From Excoecaria cochinchinensis (Eukaryota; Streptophyta; Magnoliopsida; Malpighiales; Euphorbiaceae): a stretch of 64,000 bases of DNA. Shown one piece after another: positions 12,022 to 24,086 of this stretch; position 1 is the stretch's first letter, and every line of letters begins with the position of its first letter. The stretch lies in the NCBI GenBank assembly GCA_947683425.1, contig CANTUQ010000077.1, positions 4,023,001-4,087,000 of the forward strand, written 5' to 3'. The position numbers and the translations under genes are program-made. The notes beneath the pieces were generated by a model, which saw nothing but the letters and a program-made list of their open reading frames with translations, was not told where the DNA came from and did not search any database.

Positions 12022-13377
12022 TGTTTATTATTATTAGTTAAGTTACTTTATATTCTAATTTACATGTGTACATTTCTAACTCAATAATATATTTAAATTA
12101 TACCTTAATACCTATTAGTATACCATTCGGTCACCCTAATCTCACTACCCCTCAATTTAATTCTTTTTCATTTAGTCTCTTAAATTATCATTTCTAACAC
12201 CCCAAGCCACAATTATAATATTTATTTCAATTTAACATTCATAACTCACCTAAATACCATTTAAGCATAACCTAAATATATCCTAAATTAATGAAAATAA
12301 TTAGAATTTGTAACTACTCACCTTAAAAGTTTGTTCTTCACCTCCTAAGCTTCTTTTTCTTTACCCTTAGATTTTGTGGCAATTTCTCCTTCTTTATTTC
12401 CTACATAGACCAATCACCACAAGATAAAAATCTTTCATTTTCCCTTCTCTTTTATGAAGTAAAATCACATAATCATGCTCTCCCAACTCAAAACTACCCA
12501 AGTGAATCATTAAATTAAATTGTAGAACTTGATTTTTCTTACCTCAATTTGGAACCCTAACTTTAAATCTTTAGTTTATCTTTCTTCTAACCCTTCAATT
12601 GAAAATTGAAGACCTCAATTAGCTAGAAAAGGGGCTGAAATAATATTAGGGGGCTTGATCATGGGATGAGAATTGAGGAGATTGAAAGAAACATTTATAG
12701 AAAATGAAAGAGGGACAATCTCGGTGAGAAGAGAGCTGGAGTCTTCAGGATTTCCCTAGAAAATTCTGCTCTTGGGTTTATGTATATTGTCTCACGTGAG
12801 ATGGGCTTGGTCCAACAAAGTGTCTTACTTAATTTAGCCCATTTAAACACATTATAGTCCATAAAAGAATTTTAATTTAAATCTTTCATTTATCAAACTT
12901 CATTTTTCTCAAAATAAATTTTATAATTCTTAAAATATATAATTAAGTCCCCATAAAAATTTTCAGCTAAATCGGAAACCGTTTTTGGGACTGGTTCACT
13001 CTAACCGGTCCGACTCGGCAATTTTCAGTGTTACAGTAACATTAATTTTTCTTTACCAAAAATTTCTAAGTATTATTCTAAACTTATCTATATTCTCAAA
13101 ATAATTTTTGTAAGTCATTTACTATTTTTAGAAGTCCAGTCAAATTTAAGTCAAATCGGGATCCTTAAACACAGTTCAGAATTTTTCTTATTTTTAACTT
13201 TTGGAAGTCTATTTAAACTCATTTTCACTCCACATTTTACCACTGGACCGACCATGACTAATATTTTCCGATAATCAAATAAAATATTTTTCGCCTCTGG
13301 GTGCAATTTCTGTCTGGGGGCACTATTCACCATCGGGAAATACTATTCACGGCTAACCCGGTATTGCGGCCATTACA
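9968..13377 (-). repeat. 3' LTR of the Tekay-like element
   Basis: Plus-strand ends are TGTAACGCCCTTATAC at 9968 and GCGGCCATTACA at 13377. It is nearly identical to the copy at 18166-21596. It holds an (ATT)n tract at 10612-10675 and a short (TA)n tract at 11983-12018. The 110-codon ORF at 10023 recurs at 18221 only because the LTR is duplicated. Confidence 0.95.
10612..10675. repeat. (ATT)n microsatellite in Tekay LTR
   Basis: About 20 ATT units. The equivalent tract in the other LTR is at 18812-18867 and is slightly shorter. Confidence 0.95.
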
Positions 13378-13390
13378 AATCTCCCCTACT
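13378..13390 (-). other. Polypurine tract of the Tekay element
   Basis: The minus strand reads AGTAGGGGAGATT immediately before the 3' LTR. This is the expected primer for plus-strand DNA synthesis. The pol stop codon TAG (13386-13388) lies inside it. Confidence 0.85.
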
Positions 13391-16300
13391 TATAAAAATT
13401 TCGTCCTCGAAATTTACCTGTATCGAAAAGTTGCGGATACTGTTGTCTCATTGCAGCTTCTGGTTCCCACGTGGCTTCTTCTATATTATGATGATTCCAC
13501 AAAATCTTGACCAGTGGGATTTGCTTATTTCGCAGTTGTCTGATTTCTCTATCCAATATCCTTACCGGATGCTCCTCATAGGTTAAATCAGGCTGAATCT
13601 GTATCTCCTCAGGTTTAATGACATGACTAGGATCAGACCGATATCTTCGAAGCATGGATACATGAAAGACGTCATGGATCTTCTCCATTTCTTGAGGTAG
13701 CTTCAATCGATAAGCAACAGGTCCTATTCTTTGAGTGACTTCATATGGACCTATGAATCTGGGACTGAGCTTTCCTTTTTTTCCAAACCTCAGAATCTTT
13801 TTCCACGAAGATACCTTCAAGAATACTTTATCCCCAGCCTGAAATTCAATATCCTTTCTTTTCAAATCAGCATATGACTTCTGGCGATCCGAAGCTTCTT
13901 TCAATCTATCCCTGATTATCCTTACTTTTTCTTCGGTTTCCCGAATCAAATCTGATCCCACTAATTTCCTTTCACTCAATTCAGTCCAACACAAAGGGGT
14001 TCTACATTTTCTTCCATATAATGCTTCATACGGCACCATTTTGATGCTAGACTGATAACTATTATTATACGCAAACTCTATTAAAGGTAAATATCTTTCC
14101 CAACTATTTTCAAATTCTAGGACGCAACATCTCAACATGTCCTCCAGTACCTGAATTACCCGCTCGGACTATCCGTCGGTCTGGGGATGGAACGCGGTGC
14201 TATAATGAAGCTTTGTACCCAGTGCTTCTTGCAATTTCTTCCAGAATTGGGAAGTAAATCTTGGATCTCTGTCAGAAATAATAGATGATGGTACTCCATG
14301 CAGCCTTACTATCTCATTTATGTAAATTTCGGCCAGTCGGGTTAATGGGAAGTCCATCCTGACCGGTAAGAAATGTGCTGATTTAGTTAACCGATCGATA
14401 ATTACCCAGATGGAATCATGCTTCTTTCTTGTGAGTGGAAGTCCAGTTACAAAATCCATTGTCACTCTGTCCCATTTCCACTCTGGTATTGAAATAGGAT
14501 GAAGTAGACTTGATGGTACCTGGTGTTCTGCTTTGACTTGCTGGCAAATTAGACACTTGCTGACAAATTCTGTTACGTCCCGCTTCATGCCTGGCCACCA
14601 ATATTGCGTCTTCAAGTCCTGGTACATCTTGTTACCACCAGGATGCATGGCATAACTACTGTGGTGCGCTTCAGTCAAGATCTTCGTTTTCAATTCTGCC
14701 TGATCGGGAATACACAATCTTTGTTTATAATATAAGCTTCCGTCTGTCCCCAGGGAATAGTTATCATCACCGTTTACTTTGACTCGGTTGATAATAGATG
14801 ATAAATGATGATCCCGTCCTTGAGCAACTTTCACTTCCTGTAGAAAATCTGGTTTTACCCTCATTTCAGCTATTAAGGCTCCATCTTGCGCAACGCCTAA
14901 TTTGACATTCATAGCCCGAAGGGCTGCCATGAATTTCCTGCTAAGGGCATCCGCAACTATATTTGCCTTCCCTGGGTGGTAGTCAATCAAACAGTCATAA
15001 TCCTTTATAAGTTCTAACCAGCGCCTTTGTCTTAAATTGAGCTCCTTTTGAGTCAACAAGTACTTTAAACTCTTGTGATCTGTGTAGATATAACATTTCT
15101 CACCATACAAGTAATGTCTCCAGATCTTCAATGCAAGCATAATAGCTGCGAGCTCGAGATCATGTGTGGGATAATTCTTTTCATGAGTCTTGAGCTGGCG
15201 GGAGGCATATGCAATCACCTTGTCTTCCTGCATTAACACGCAGTCTAAACCATTCCTGGAGGCGTCGCTGTAAATCACAAAGTCTTTACCCGATTCAGGT
15301 TGGGTTAAAATTGGAGCTTCTGTCAACATATTTTTAAGTTTCTCGAAGCTTTCCTGACATTTATTAGTCCATTCAAACTTAGTATTCTTCTGTAATAGTC
15401 TAGTTAGTGGTGCTGCAATAGTCGAGAAACCCTTCACGAATCTTCTATAGTATCCTGCTAGACCCAAGAAACTTCTGACTTCTATGACATTTTTAGGCAC
15501 TCTCCATTGCAATATAGCTTCAATCTTCCTTGGATCCACCTTTATGCCTTCTGCTGACACTACGTGACCCAAGAAGGATACTTCATTTAGCCAGAATTCA
15601 CACTTGCTAAACTTCGCATATAACTGCTTCTCCCTTAAAGTCTGCAAGACAATCCGTAAATGCTTATCATGCTGCTCTGGAGTTTTTGAGTACACCAGTA
15701 TATCATCGATGAATACCACCACGAACTGATCCAAATACGAATGGAAGATTCTGTTCATCAAATCCATGAAGGCTGCTGGTGCATTGGTAAGCCCAAATGG
15801 CATGACCAAAAACTCATAATGGCCATACCTAGTACGAAAAGCAGTCTTGGGTACATCCACTTCCTTTACCTTAAGCTGGTGATATCCCGATCTCAAATCT
15901 ATCTTGGAGAATACGCCTGCACCTTTTAGCTGGTCAAACAGGTCTTCGATCCTGGGAAGTGGGTACTTATTCTTGATTGTAACTTTATTCAACTGTCTAT
16001 AGTCGATGCACAATCTGAGTGTCCCATCCTTTTTCTTCACAAATAATACTGGAGCTCCCCAGGGTGAGGTACTAGGTCTGATGAAGCCTTTATCCAGCAA
16101 TTCTTGCAGTTGAATTTTTAACTCTTTAAGCTCTGCAGGCGCCATTCTATAAGGGGCAATGGAAATGGGTGTTGTACCTGGAGCTACATCAATTGTGAAC
16201 TCCACTTCTCTTTCAGGAGGTAACCCAGGTAATTCTTCAGGGAAAACATCTGGGAATTCACGCACTGTAGGCACATTTGTAACTTTTAAAGCTTCCTTTT

Positions 16301-17099
16301 TAACTTCCATTGCGTAGCACAGATAGGCAATACATCCCTTCCTTATCATTCTTTTAGCAGCCGTGGCAGATATCACATTTGAAAGAAAATCCATTCTTTC
16401 ACCCACAACAGTGATCTCCTGACTATTTGGAGCTTTAAGTGTCAACCTCTTCCTCTTGCAGTCCACGGTCGCTTGGTGGGCAGATAACCAATCCATCCCC
16501 AGTATAACGTCGAGCTCTCGAAAAGGGAGTTCAATTAAATTTGCTAAGAAAACATACCCTTGTGCACTCACTGGACAGTTTCTATACACTCTATTTACTA
16601 CCACACTGTGCCCCAAAGGATTGCTAACTAAAATATCTTGATCTAGTTGTGCATCTCTCAAACCCTTTTCCCGTGCAATATCAGTATTTATATACGAATG
16701 TGTAGAACCCAGGTCGATCAGTGCATAAACAGAATCAGATAAAAGCATAAATTTACCTATTATCACATCTGGGGCATCTTCTTCTTCCCTGGCTCTGACA
16801 GCATATGTACGACCTGAGACTCGGCCCTGACCCTGTTGTTGCTGAATGGTAGGTCTGGATGCGGCTGGCTGTGAAGAGGACCCTCTGCCTCTACCTCTAC
16901 CAGCAATAGGTCTTGAACCTGGGGTAGGAGAAGTGGCTGTGGAACCCTGCATCTCTGGACAATCCTTCACTTGGTGTTCTTTTGACCCACATCTGAAGCA
17001 GGCCCTGGTCAAAAATCTACACTCCCCTGGATGGAATCTGCCACAATGCTCACACTGCTGAACCGTGGCCCGTCCTCTGCCTCGGGGTGCACTGCCCAC
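13386..17099 (-). pseudogene. pol of the Tekay-like element, one nonsense codon in integrase
   Basis: A 976-codon open stretch (17099 to 14172) carries: zinc knuckle CFRCGSKEHQVKDC (residues 34-47); protease with DLGSTHS at 129-135 (this family usually has a small residue or Pro in the middle position, so activity is doubtful); reverse transcriptase (about 340-520) with FIDD at 463-466; RNase H near 565; the integrase zinc finger near 800-840; and the first two catalytic Asp regions of integrase. A TAG at 14169-14171 stops translation immediately before the SER that holds the catalytic Glu. The same frame then runs 250 codons to 13386, ending in a chromodomain-like module (EEHPVRILDREIRQLRNKQI and the following WNHHNIEEATWEPE). 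Confidence 0.93.
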
Positions 17100-18022
17100 T
17101 GAAGAAGCTGGGATCCTACTGGCAGCTGGGTTCCTCTAACCACGGGATGGTGCCATAGATCCCCAACTCTGTGTAGGTGGTGGTCCTCTTGGTCTTTTAC
17201 TCTGACTCCCTATGCCACTGGATTAACCCGATTTCCTTTTTTGTTGGAATCGAGTCTGTCTTTCAACTTCATCAGCCTGGATCGTCTCCACTTTTATAGC
17301 AGCATCAACCAAAGCCCTCAAATCAGGGTGTCTCTGAGTAGCAACTATCTGTCTAATACGATTATGCAACCCTCTCTCAAATCTCTGCATCAGTCTATCC
17401 CCCTTTTCAATTCATCATCCAGGTAAGAACTTAATCGCTCGAATTCTTGCTCATATTCAGACACAGTCTTGTTACCTTGCTTCAACCTCTAGAACTCGTC
17501 TTGCATCAAAGCTCTGTACTCTGCCCCAATGTACTTTTTCTCAAACTGAGCTAAGAAAAACTCCCATATCAACCGATCTGCTGGAATATGCTTCCGTACA
17601 GTATCCCACCATATAAATGCAGGGCCTTGGAGAAGAGCAACTGCCCCCTCAAACATTTCCTCTGGAGAGCTATGAGTGATCTCAAATAATCTCTTGGTTC
17701 TAAACAACCATGCCTCAGCTTGTTCTGGAGTCATCAGATCTTTTCCGTAAAAGTCTTCGGCTCCCAATCTTTTTAACTGCTCCAAAATAGGTTTTCTTTT
17801 TAGTGGAGCTGGAGGCTGCTCAGGAATCTGAGGCTGTGACGGTTGTGCCTGCAATCGCTGCTGAATATACTCCGCCATCATATTTAAGAAATCCGGCTGA
17901 GGAGGAGGAGGAGGTGGCACAGCTGATGGAGTAATCTGTGGCTGTGAAGTCTCAGCTTGTCCAGCACTAAAAGAGGCGGCGCTTTCAACCTCACCTTCAC
18001 GGCGCCTTTCCTCAAATGCCAT
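17100..18022 (-). pseudogene. gag region of the Tekay-like element (nonsense and frameshift)
   Basis: The likely start is the ATG at 18022 (MAFEERRREGEVES); an ATG seven codons earlier is also in frame. A Pro/Gln-rich N-terminus is followed by the retrotransposon gag domain (EAWLFRTKRLFEITHSSPEE and WWDTVRKHIPADRLIWEFF). A TAG at 17489-17491 interrupts it just before RLKQGNKTVSEYEQEFERLS. A length change in a C/T homopolymer near 17399-17408 then moves the reading into the pol frame. Two further in-frame stops follow at 17223-17225 and 17136-17138, before the zinc knuckle. The downstream frame is that of pol, so gag-pol was originally one ORF. Confidence 0.88.
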
Positions 18023-18143
18023 AACTATAGCACAAAGAAGCAAGCATACATTAGTTTAATAGTCACTTTCCATTTCACATTGGCATGTATATACACTCAA
18101 TCAATCCTCAAATAACCCCACTCCGATCTTAGGATCGCCTAAA

Positions 18144-18159
18144 CCCTGCTCTGATACCA
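18144..18159 (-). other. Primer-binding site of the Tekay element, tRNA-Met
   Basis: The minus strand reads TGGTATCAGAGCAGGG, six bases inside the 5' LTR end. It matches the initiator tRNA-Met 3' end for about 12 nt. Confidence 0.9.
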
Positions 18160-18811
18160 ATAAAATGTAACGCCCTTATACAACTTTTTTAACGTACGTT
18201 AGCGGTTATGTCAGTTACCAATGGAGTTACTTATACTTACATGCGAATTAATTTGTTTCATTCAAATTATGCTTAACCACTTTAATCAGTACTTGTTATA
18301 CTTAATCAATGACCTGTACTGTCCAATTTTTATTTATTTAATTCATGAAAATTTCGGCAGCATAACAGCTATAATTCTAACCTATCCAGACCTGCAAATC
18401 AATAAACCGCAGCCCACACGGGCACAACAACTACCTATAATACTTTCTTTATCATCCAAACACCACAAACAGTCTTATAATAATATTCACCGAATAATAA
18501 AGTCCATTACACACTATAATTACATATCCATAATTTACAATATTGGTTTATAAGTATATACATGCCATATACCAAAATTCTTTTCAAAATATCCCCGTAT
18601 AAGCTTAGATCTGACAGCTTCCAAAGAGTCGTATGCTTGCTCCCACGCCTAGCTTGTACCTACACGCAGTCAATAAAACTACGTGCTGAGCATTAAATAT
18701 GCTCAGTGGTAGTTACAATTCTAGAAATTTTCATCTATAAAAAAAATATTCTCAATACCATATTTGAGATATCTATCCTTAGCTTATATAAACTTAATTG
18801 ATACATATTTA

Positions 18812-18867
<56 letters not shown>

Positions 18868-20178
18868 GTATACAATTATTAATACCATCTACTTATATTA
18901 TTTCCACTTAACATTTTAAACAATTTATTTCTTCTATCTAATTGTATAACCAATTTATTTCTAAATTAACCTATTACGTTATATTTTATTATCTTATTTC
19001 CAATGTTTAATTATTCTAAAATCAATTTTCCGGTTCAGTCCTTAAATTTTCTTTTAATCACGGTTTTGCCATTCTATTTTATTTGTTTACTAAATTGCCA
19101 TTAACTACTCAATCTTTTAGACCTAATTTTTTATTTAACCAATAAATTATTAATTATTCCTCATTTTACTAATTCATGATCCTTTACATTTTAGTCCTCC
19201 AATAATTATTTATTTTAGTATTTTTACCCATTAAACTTCTTTTCATTTAATTTACTTTTATTTACGATATAATTATTACTTTTGCCAATTAGTCCTCAAA
19301 CTTTATAATTTATTTCATTTTAGTCCATTTCCTTCTTTTTCAAACATTAGTCCGGGTTTAAATAAATTTTACTCATTTTCATTCATTTTTTTTATTTAAT
19401 TTGCCCATAGCATCGGTCCAGTAGAAATCTTCGAACCGGATATACGGGACGTGGACCCCACAGATCCACATCATTCCGAAGTGACCCCGTAGGACCACTA
19501 ATACATTTACATTTACATTTCATTTCATTTGGCATTTTGAACATTCATTCATTTGTAGACCGCCATTGGTCTACTAATAGTGAGTCGCCATGACTCACAC
19601 CGCGGTTTTACTGTCCCTATGGCTAGCCAATTATATCCTGAACTGGATTTAACTACTAGACTATTACTAAGGGCATAATAAACAAATATTCACATTATTT
19701 TAACATGATATACCATTATGCCAATAAAATCAAACTTTATAATATTCATTATTTTAACACTAAATTATATTTATTTCATCACTTATTTAATAACATCATC
19801 ATGTAAATTAACAATTCGTTTAAACTATGCATTTAACTTCACTTACTTTAAATTAGTATGTACTATCTCATTCTAAATATATTCATTTATTCCCAACAAC
19901 TTCTAAATAAATTTTTATACACTCAAATTTTAAATCTTTATTCATTTTATGCCATAATGTCAACTAAAATACACATTTAACTTAATTTTCATCATAAATA
20001 TAATATTATGATTTATTCCAAATTATTCATTTTTTTTTTCATATCAAACTCCAAATAAATTACCATATGTTCAATTTTTGGCCTACTTCCATTTTATAGT
20101 AGTATTTTTAGCAAATATTCAGGTTATGCATCAAAATGGCCACCTTGACCATTCGGCCAATACCAATTATTCAACTTA

Positions 20179-20180
<2 letters not shown>

Positions 20181-20248
<68 letters not shown>
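20181..20248. repeat. (TA)n microsatellite, expanded copy
   Basis: About 33 TA units with one interruption near its start. The paired LTR has about 18 units at 11983-12018, so one tract changed length since insertion. Confidence 0.93.
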
Positions 20249-20250
<2 letters not shown>

Positions 20251-20920
20251 TGTTTATTATTATTAGTTAAGTTACTTTATATTCTAATTTACATGTGTAC
20301 ATTTCTAACTCAATAATATATTTAAATTATACCTTAATACCTATTAGTATACCATTCGGTCACCCTAATCTCACTACCCCTCAATTTAATTCTTTTTCAT
20401 TTAGTCTCTTAAATTATCATTTCTAACACCCCAAGCCACAATTATAATATTTATTTCAATTTAACATTCATAACTCACCTAAATACCATTTAAGCATAAC
20501 CTAAATATATCCTAAATTAATGAAAATAATTAGAATTTGTAACTACTCACCTTAAAAGTTTGTTCTTCACCTCCTAAGCTTCTTTTTCTTTACCCTTAGA
20601 TTTTGTGGCAATTTCTCCTTCTTTATTTCCTACATAGACCAATCACCACAAGATAAAAATCTTTCATTTTCCCTTCTCTTTTATGAAGTAAAATCACATA
20701 ATCATGTTCTCCCAACTCAAAACTACCCAAGTGAATCATTAAATTAAATTGTAGAACTTGATTTTTCTTACCTCAATTTGGAACCCTAACTTTAAATCTT
20801 TAGTTTATCTTTCTTCTAACCCTTCAATTGAAAATTGAAGACCTCAATTAGCTAGAAAAGGGGCTGAAATAATATTAGGGGGCTTGATCATGGGATGAGA
20901 ATTGAGGAGATTGAAAGAAA

Positions 20921-20928
20921 CATTTATA
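20921..20928 (-). promoter_or_regulatory. Possible TATA box of the Tekay 5' LTR
   Basis: The minus strand reads TATAAATG in CTATAAATGTTTC, about 670 nt into the LTR. The same site exists in the 3' LTR. It was chosen by sequence only. Confidence 0.3.
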
Positions 20929-21596
20929 GAAAATGAAAGAGGGACAATCTCGGTGAGAAGAGAGCTGGAGTCTTCAGGATTTCCCTAGAAAATTCTGCTC
21001 TTGGGTTTATGTATATTGTCTCACGTGAGATGGGCTTGGTCCAACAAAGTGTCTTACTTAATTTAGCCCATTTAAACACATTATAGTCCATAAAAGAATT
21101 TTAATTTAAATCTTTCATTTATCAAACTTCATTTTCCTCAAAATAAATTTTATAATTCTTAAAATATATAATTAAGTCCCCATAAAAATTTTCAGCTAAA
21201 TCGGAAACCGTTTTTGGGACTGGTTCACTCTAACCGGTCCGACTCGGCAATTTTCAGTGTTACAGTAACATTAATTTTTCTTTACCAAAAATTTCTAAGT
21301 ATTATTCTAAACTTATCCATATTCTCAAAATAATTTTTGTAAGTCATTTACTATTTTTAGAAGTCCAGTCAAATTGGGATCCTTAAACACAGTTCAGAAT
21401 TTTTCTTATTTTTAACTTTTGGAAGTCTATTTAAACTCATTTTCACTCCACATTTTACCACTGGACCGACCATGACTAATATTTTCCGATGATCAAATAA
21501 AATATTTTTCGCCTCTGGGTGCAATTTCTATCCGGGGGGCACTATTCACCATCGGGAAATACTATTCACGGCTAACCCGGTATTGCGGCCATTACA

Positions 21597-22184
21597 AAAC
21601 ATGCATAAATCGGGATATACATTAAGGATAGGACATTGGTCCTCGCATGCATATTTACAAAAACGATTTTTATGTGACAATTTATTTTGGATGGAAAAAT
21701 TGGGACATTGGTCCCATTTTTATTAGAAAAAGTTCCAAGTTAATTAGTAGAAATATTTTTGCGATTTTCTTTTTAGCGTGCCTAAAATAAACAATTTTAT
21801 TAGGAATTACATTCGACAAAATAAATAAAGAAACAAATAAAGCAAATAATACAAGTAATGAAATAAATGATCAAATCAGGCGAGCCTCTTGGATCTCCCC
21901 GTGTGCTTGTGAAAATGCTCAAGCGAAGAAAATAAGTTGTGAAATAAAAATAAAATACAAATGGAATAATGTTAGTAATTAAATCAATTAAATCAGTTAA
22001 ATATATAATAAATGATAAAATAAAATTAAATAAGATGACATCAAAATGACAAATGAATTAAAATGTTAGCAATTTAAAATAAATTAGAAAAATGCATTAT
22101 GAATGATAAATGAATTAAATGATATGATTGAAATAAATAAAACATGCTAATGAATTAATACATAAAAATATGAACATGATAATG

Positions 22185-22234
<50 letters not shown>

Positions 22235-23721
22235 CAAATAAATGAATAAACAATAAATATATAACAATAGCAATGAAAAACAATGATAAAAAGAATGAAT
22301 AAAAGAATGATGAAAATAATTAAATAAATGACATGATTAATTAATGTTATCACAATTAACATAAAACATTTACATGGCAAAAAGATCAACCAATATGAAT
22401 TAATTAATTACATGTTAAAAAATAATAAGAAATCAATATTTACATGAACAAAAATAATATATAAACATATTAAATGAGACAAATTTAAAAACAATATAAT
22501 AAATGAAAATACTAAAATATACATGTTAATCAATTAAATATGAACAAAATAATAAAAGATAAAAGATCAAGCCCAGAATTTTTACACTCAGAGTTTCAGA
22601 TTCGATGAAAGTAAAAATGATGATTGATTTTCTTGTTTTTTATTTGCAAGATCATAATTGAATATAATAAAATATTAGAATTTTATTCCAAAAAATAAAT
22701 ATGCTTGAAAAAGTGATGAAAGAAAATAAAAAATTCTTCAAAAACAAAGAATTGATTTCTTTACCTAAAGAATGATTTTTATTGATAAAAAAAATGTTCT
22801 CAATAACAAATAATTATTTTGTTTGTCTCAAGAAAAAAATCATTTATGAAAAAAACTTATTTTTTAGAAAATCAAATGAAACATTAGATTTTTAAGAACA
22901 AACGATTATTTTATTTCCTCCAAAATTCATTGTTCATAAAAAAAGGATTCAAATAAAAAAAACCTTGAAAAGGTTTAATTGAAAACAAATAAAAAGTAAA
23001 AAAACTGAATTTTGAGAGTAAATAACTATTTTATTTGTCTCAAAATTAAGTTTATCAATAAAACTCCTTATGAAACTATGTTTAGAATAATTTGTATTGG
23101 AAAAAGAAGAAAAATTAAACTATTTTCTTTTTATTTTTGTTCGGGGAAATTTCAGTAAAATTTTAGAGAGAATTGTTAAAGAAGAAGAAGACAAAAACCA
23201 AAGAATAAACCCTAAAAAATTCCCCTCCCCCCTCCCCCCTTCTCTTTTCATCATTTTCTTTTATATCAAGAAAAAAAAAAGAAAAAATAGTTAATTAAGG
23301 AAAAAACTCAATTAAACCAGATATTAATTATTTTGAATTTTAAAAATGGAAAAAAACTTTTAAAAACCCTAAAAAAATGGAATAAAAAACGAATTTTTGG
23401 GTAAAAAATAGGAAAAAAATCAATTTTGAGCGAATTTGGCCATTTGCGGAGGAATAGGGGCGACCGACACCCGTCAGCCGCGCGTCGACATTAACGGAAT
23501 TTTTTTTATTTTATTTTAAATTTAACTAAAAAATACTATAGTTTTTAAACCGCATTTTTCAAATCTAATTTTCAAAATATTTTTTATTATTTTTATTTTT
23601 TTACTTTAAAATGCAAAATTTGACAAGGAAATCATTATTTTTAACCTTTTTGCCTGTGAACAGGCATTTTATCATCATTGGGTAACTCCGATCTGAGCTG
23701 CCTCAGGACCCGGTATCTACA
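21597..23721 (-). other. U3 side of the Ogre/Tat-like solo LTR
   Basis: This is non-coding AT-rich LTR sequence. It contains an (AAT)n tract at about 22184-22231, a TATA-like string (minus strand GATATAAAAG near 23262) and a C-rich run (23222-23239) directly downstream of that TATA on the minus strand. Low-complexity Lys/Leu ORFs here are by-products of base composition. Confidence 0.75.
23222..23239 (-). promoter_or_regulatory. Potential G-quadruplex motif downstream of LTR TATA
   Basis: The plus strand has runs of 4, 6 and 6 C separated by single T, so the minus (element-sense) strand has 6, 6 and 4 G runs separated by A. It sits about 25-40 nt downstream of the TATA-like string in the element sense, near where transcription would start. 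Confidence 0.5.
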
Positions 23722-23726
23722 CCATC

Positions 23727-24086
23727 AGAACAACCTTATGCCGGACCCTCCTTTCCTTCCGAGCAGGAAGAAATTCTCCTTATAACCCTTAACCAAGGAG
23801 GATAGAGTGAACAACTACCATTTGTTTCGACTTGTGAAATAATGCTCCATCCTATCTTCCTGACCAGAAAGGTAGAAGAAGCGATTTAAGAGTTTCAAGC
23901 ATGGGATGATGTTTAGTTGTCGTTGGTTCGGAACGATCCCATAGCCTTCCAAGATGTTAATGTCGAATTGGCCGAGCAAAAACTACAGGCCACAGTCAAG
24001 GTTGGGCTGATGACAAATGAATAACTTGTTATCTCTTTGGATTGGCCTTTCTAAAGCCAACATCGAGATGGGACAAGTTAGAACAG
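23727..24086 (-). pseudogene. Unit 3 (5' part) of tandem Transposase_28-like ORF
   Basis: Remnant of the N-terminal, PF04195-like half: minus-strand pieces resemble FLLGQFDISILEGYGI and GYKEKFFLLGRKGG of neighbouring units. It ends at the solo LTR target duplication and continues at 9291. The joined length of the two parts equals one array period. Confidence 0.65.

Larger units (their letters stand above)
9968..21596 (-). mobile_element. Ty3/gypsy chromovirus (Tekay/Del-like), complete but with broken genes
   Basis: This is an 11.6 kb element flanked by a perfect target duplication, AAACA (9963-9967 and 21597-21601). It has two long LTRs (9968-13377 and 18166-21596), a tRNA-Met primer site, gag-pol on the minus strand, a C-terminal chromodomain-like module and a polypurine tract. 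LTRs of ~3.4 kb and the chromodomain type fit the Tekay/Del lineage (inference). The LTRs differ, by eye, at only about 10-13 substitutions plus a few indels and microsatellite changes, so insertion is recent. Despite this, gag-pol has several nonsense codons and a frameshift. Confidence 0.95.
18166..21596 (-). repeat. 5' LTR of the Tekay-like element
   Basis: It begins TGTAACGCCC at 18166 and ends CCATTACA at 21596, with the primer site adjacent at its minus-strand 3' end. Compared with the other LTR it has a much longer (TA)n tract (about 20181-20248 against 11983-12018), a short deletion near 21373, and isolated substitutions such as those matching 10220, 12478 and 13300 of the other copy. 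Confidence 0.95.
9292..23721 (-). repeat. Solo LTR of an Ogre/Tat-like gypsy family, interrupted by a Tekay element
   Basis: The minus strand starts TGTAGATACCGGGTCC at 23721 and ends GGTTCGGTGCGCATCACA at 9292. A perfect 5-bp target duplication, CCATC, lies at 9287-9291 and 23722-23726. Removing the gypsy insert at 9968-21596 leaves an LTR of about 2.8 kb with no internal region, so it is a solo LTR formed by LTR-LTR recombination. Its ends and U5 match those at 40712-42844 and 49662-52071. The insertion splits unit 3 of the tandem ORF array. Confidence 0.92.

Noticed and set aside
10023..18553. Two nearly identical 110-codon ORFs (10023-10355 and 18221-18553), which look like a duplicated gene.
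   Set aside because: They lie at the same place in the two LTRs of one Tekay element, are not similar to any protein type I know, and are AT-rich low-information sequence.
22147..22389. A hydrophobic 80-codon ORF resembling a transmembrane protein.
   Set aside because: Most of it is a translated (AAT)n tract inside an LTR.
23640..23721. GCCTG/CAGGC inverted repeat near the solo LTR start as a member of the palindrome cassette class.
   Set aside because: Only 5-bp arms, single copy, and in a different place relative to the TATA box.
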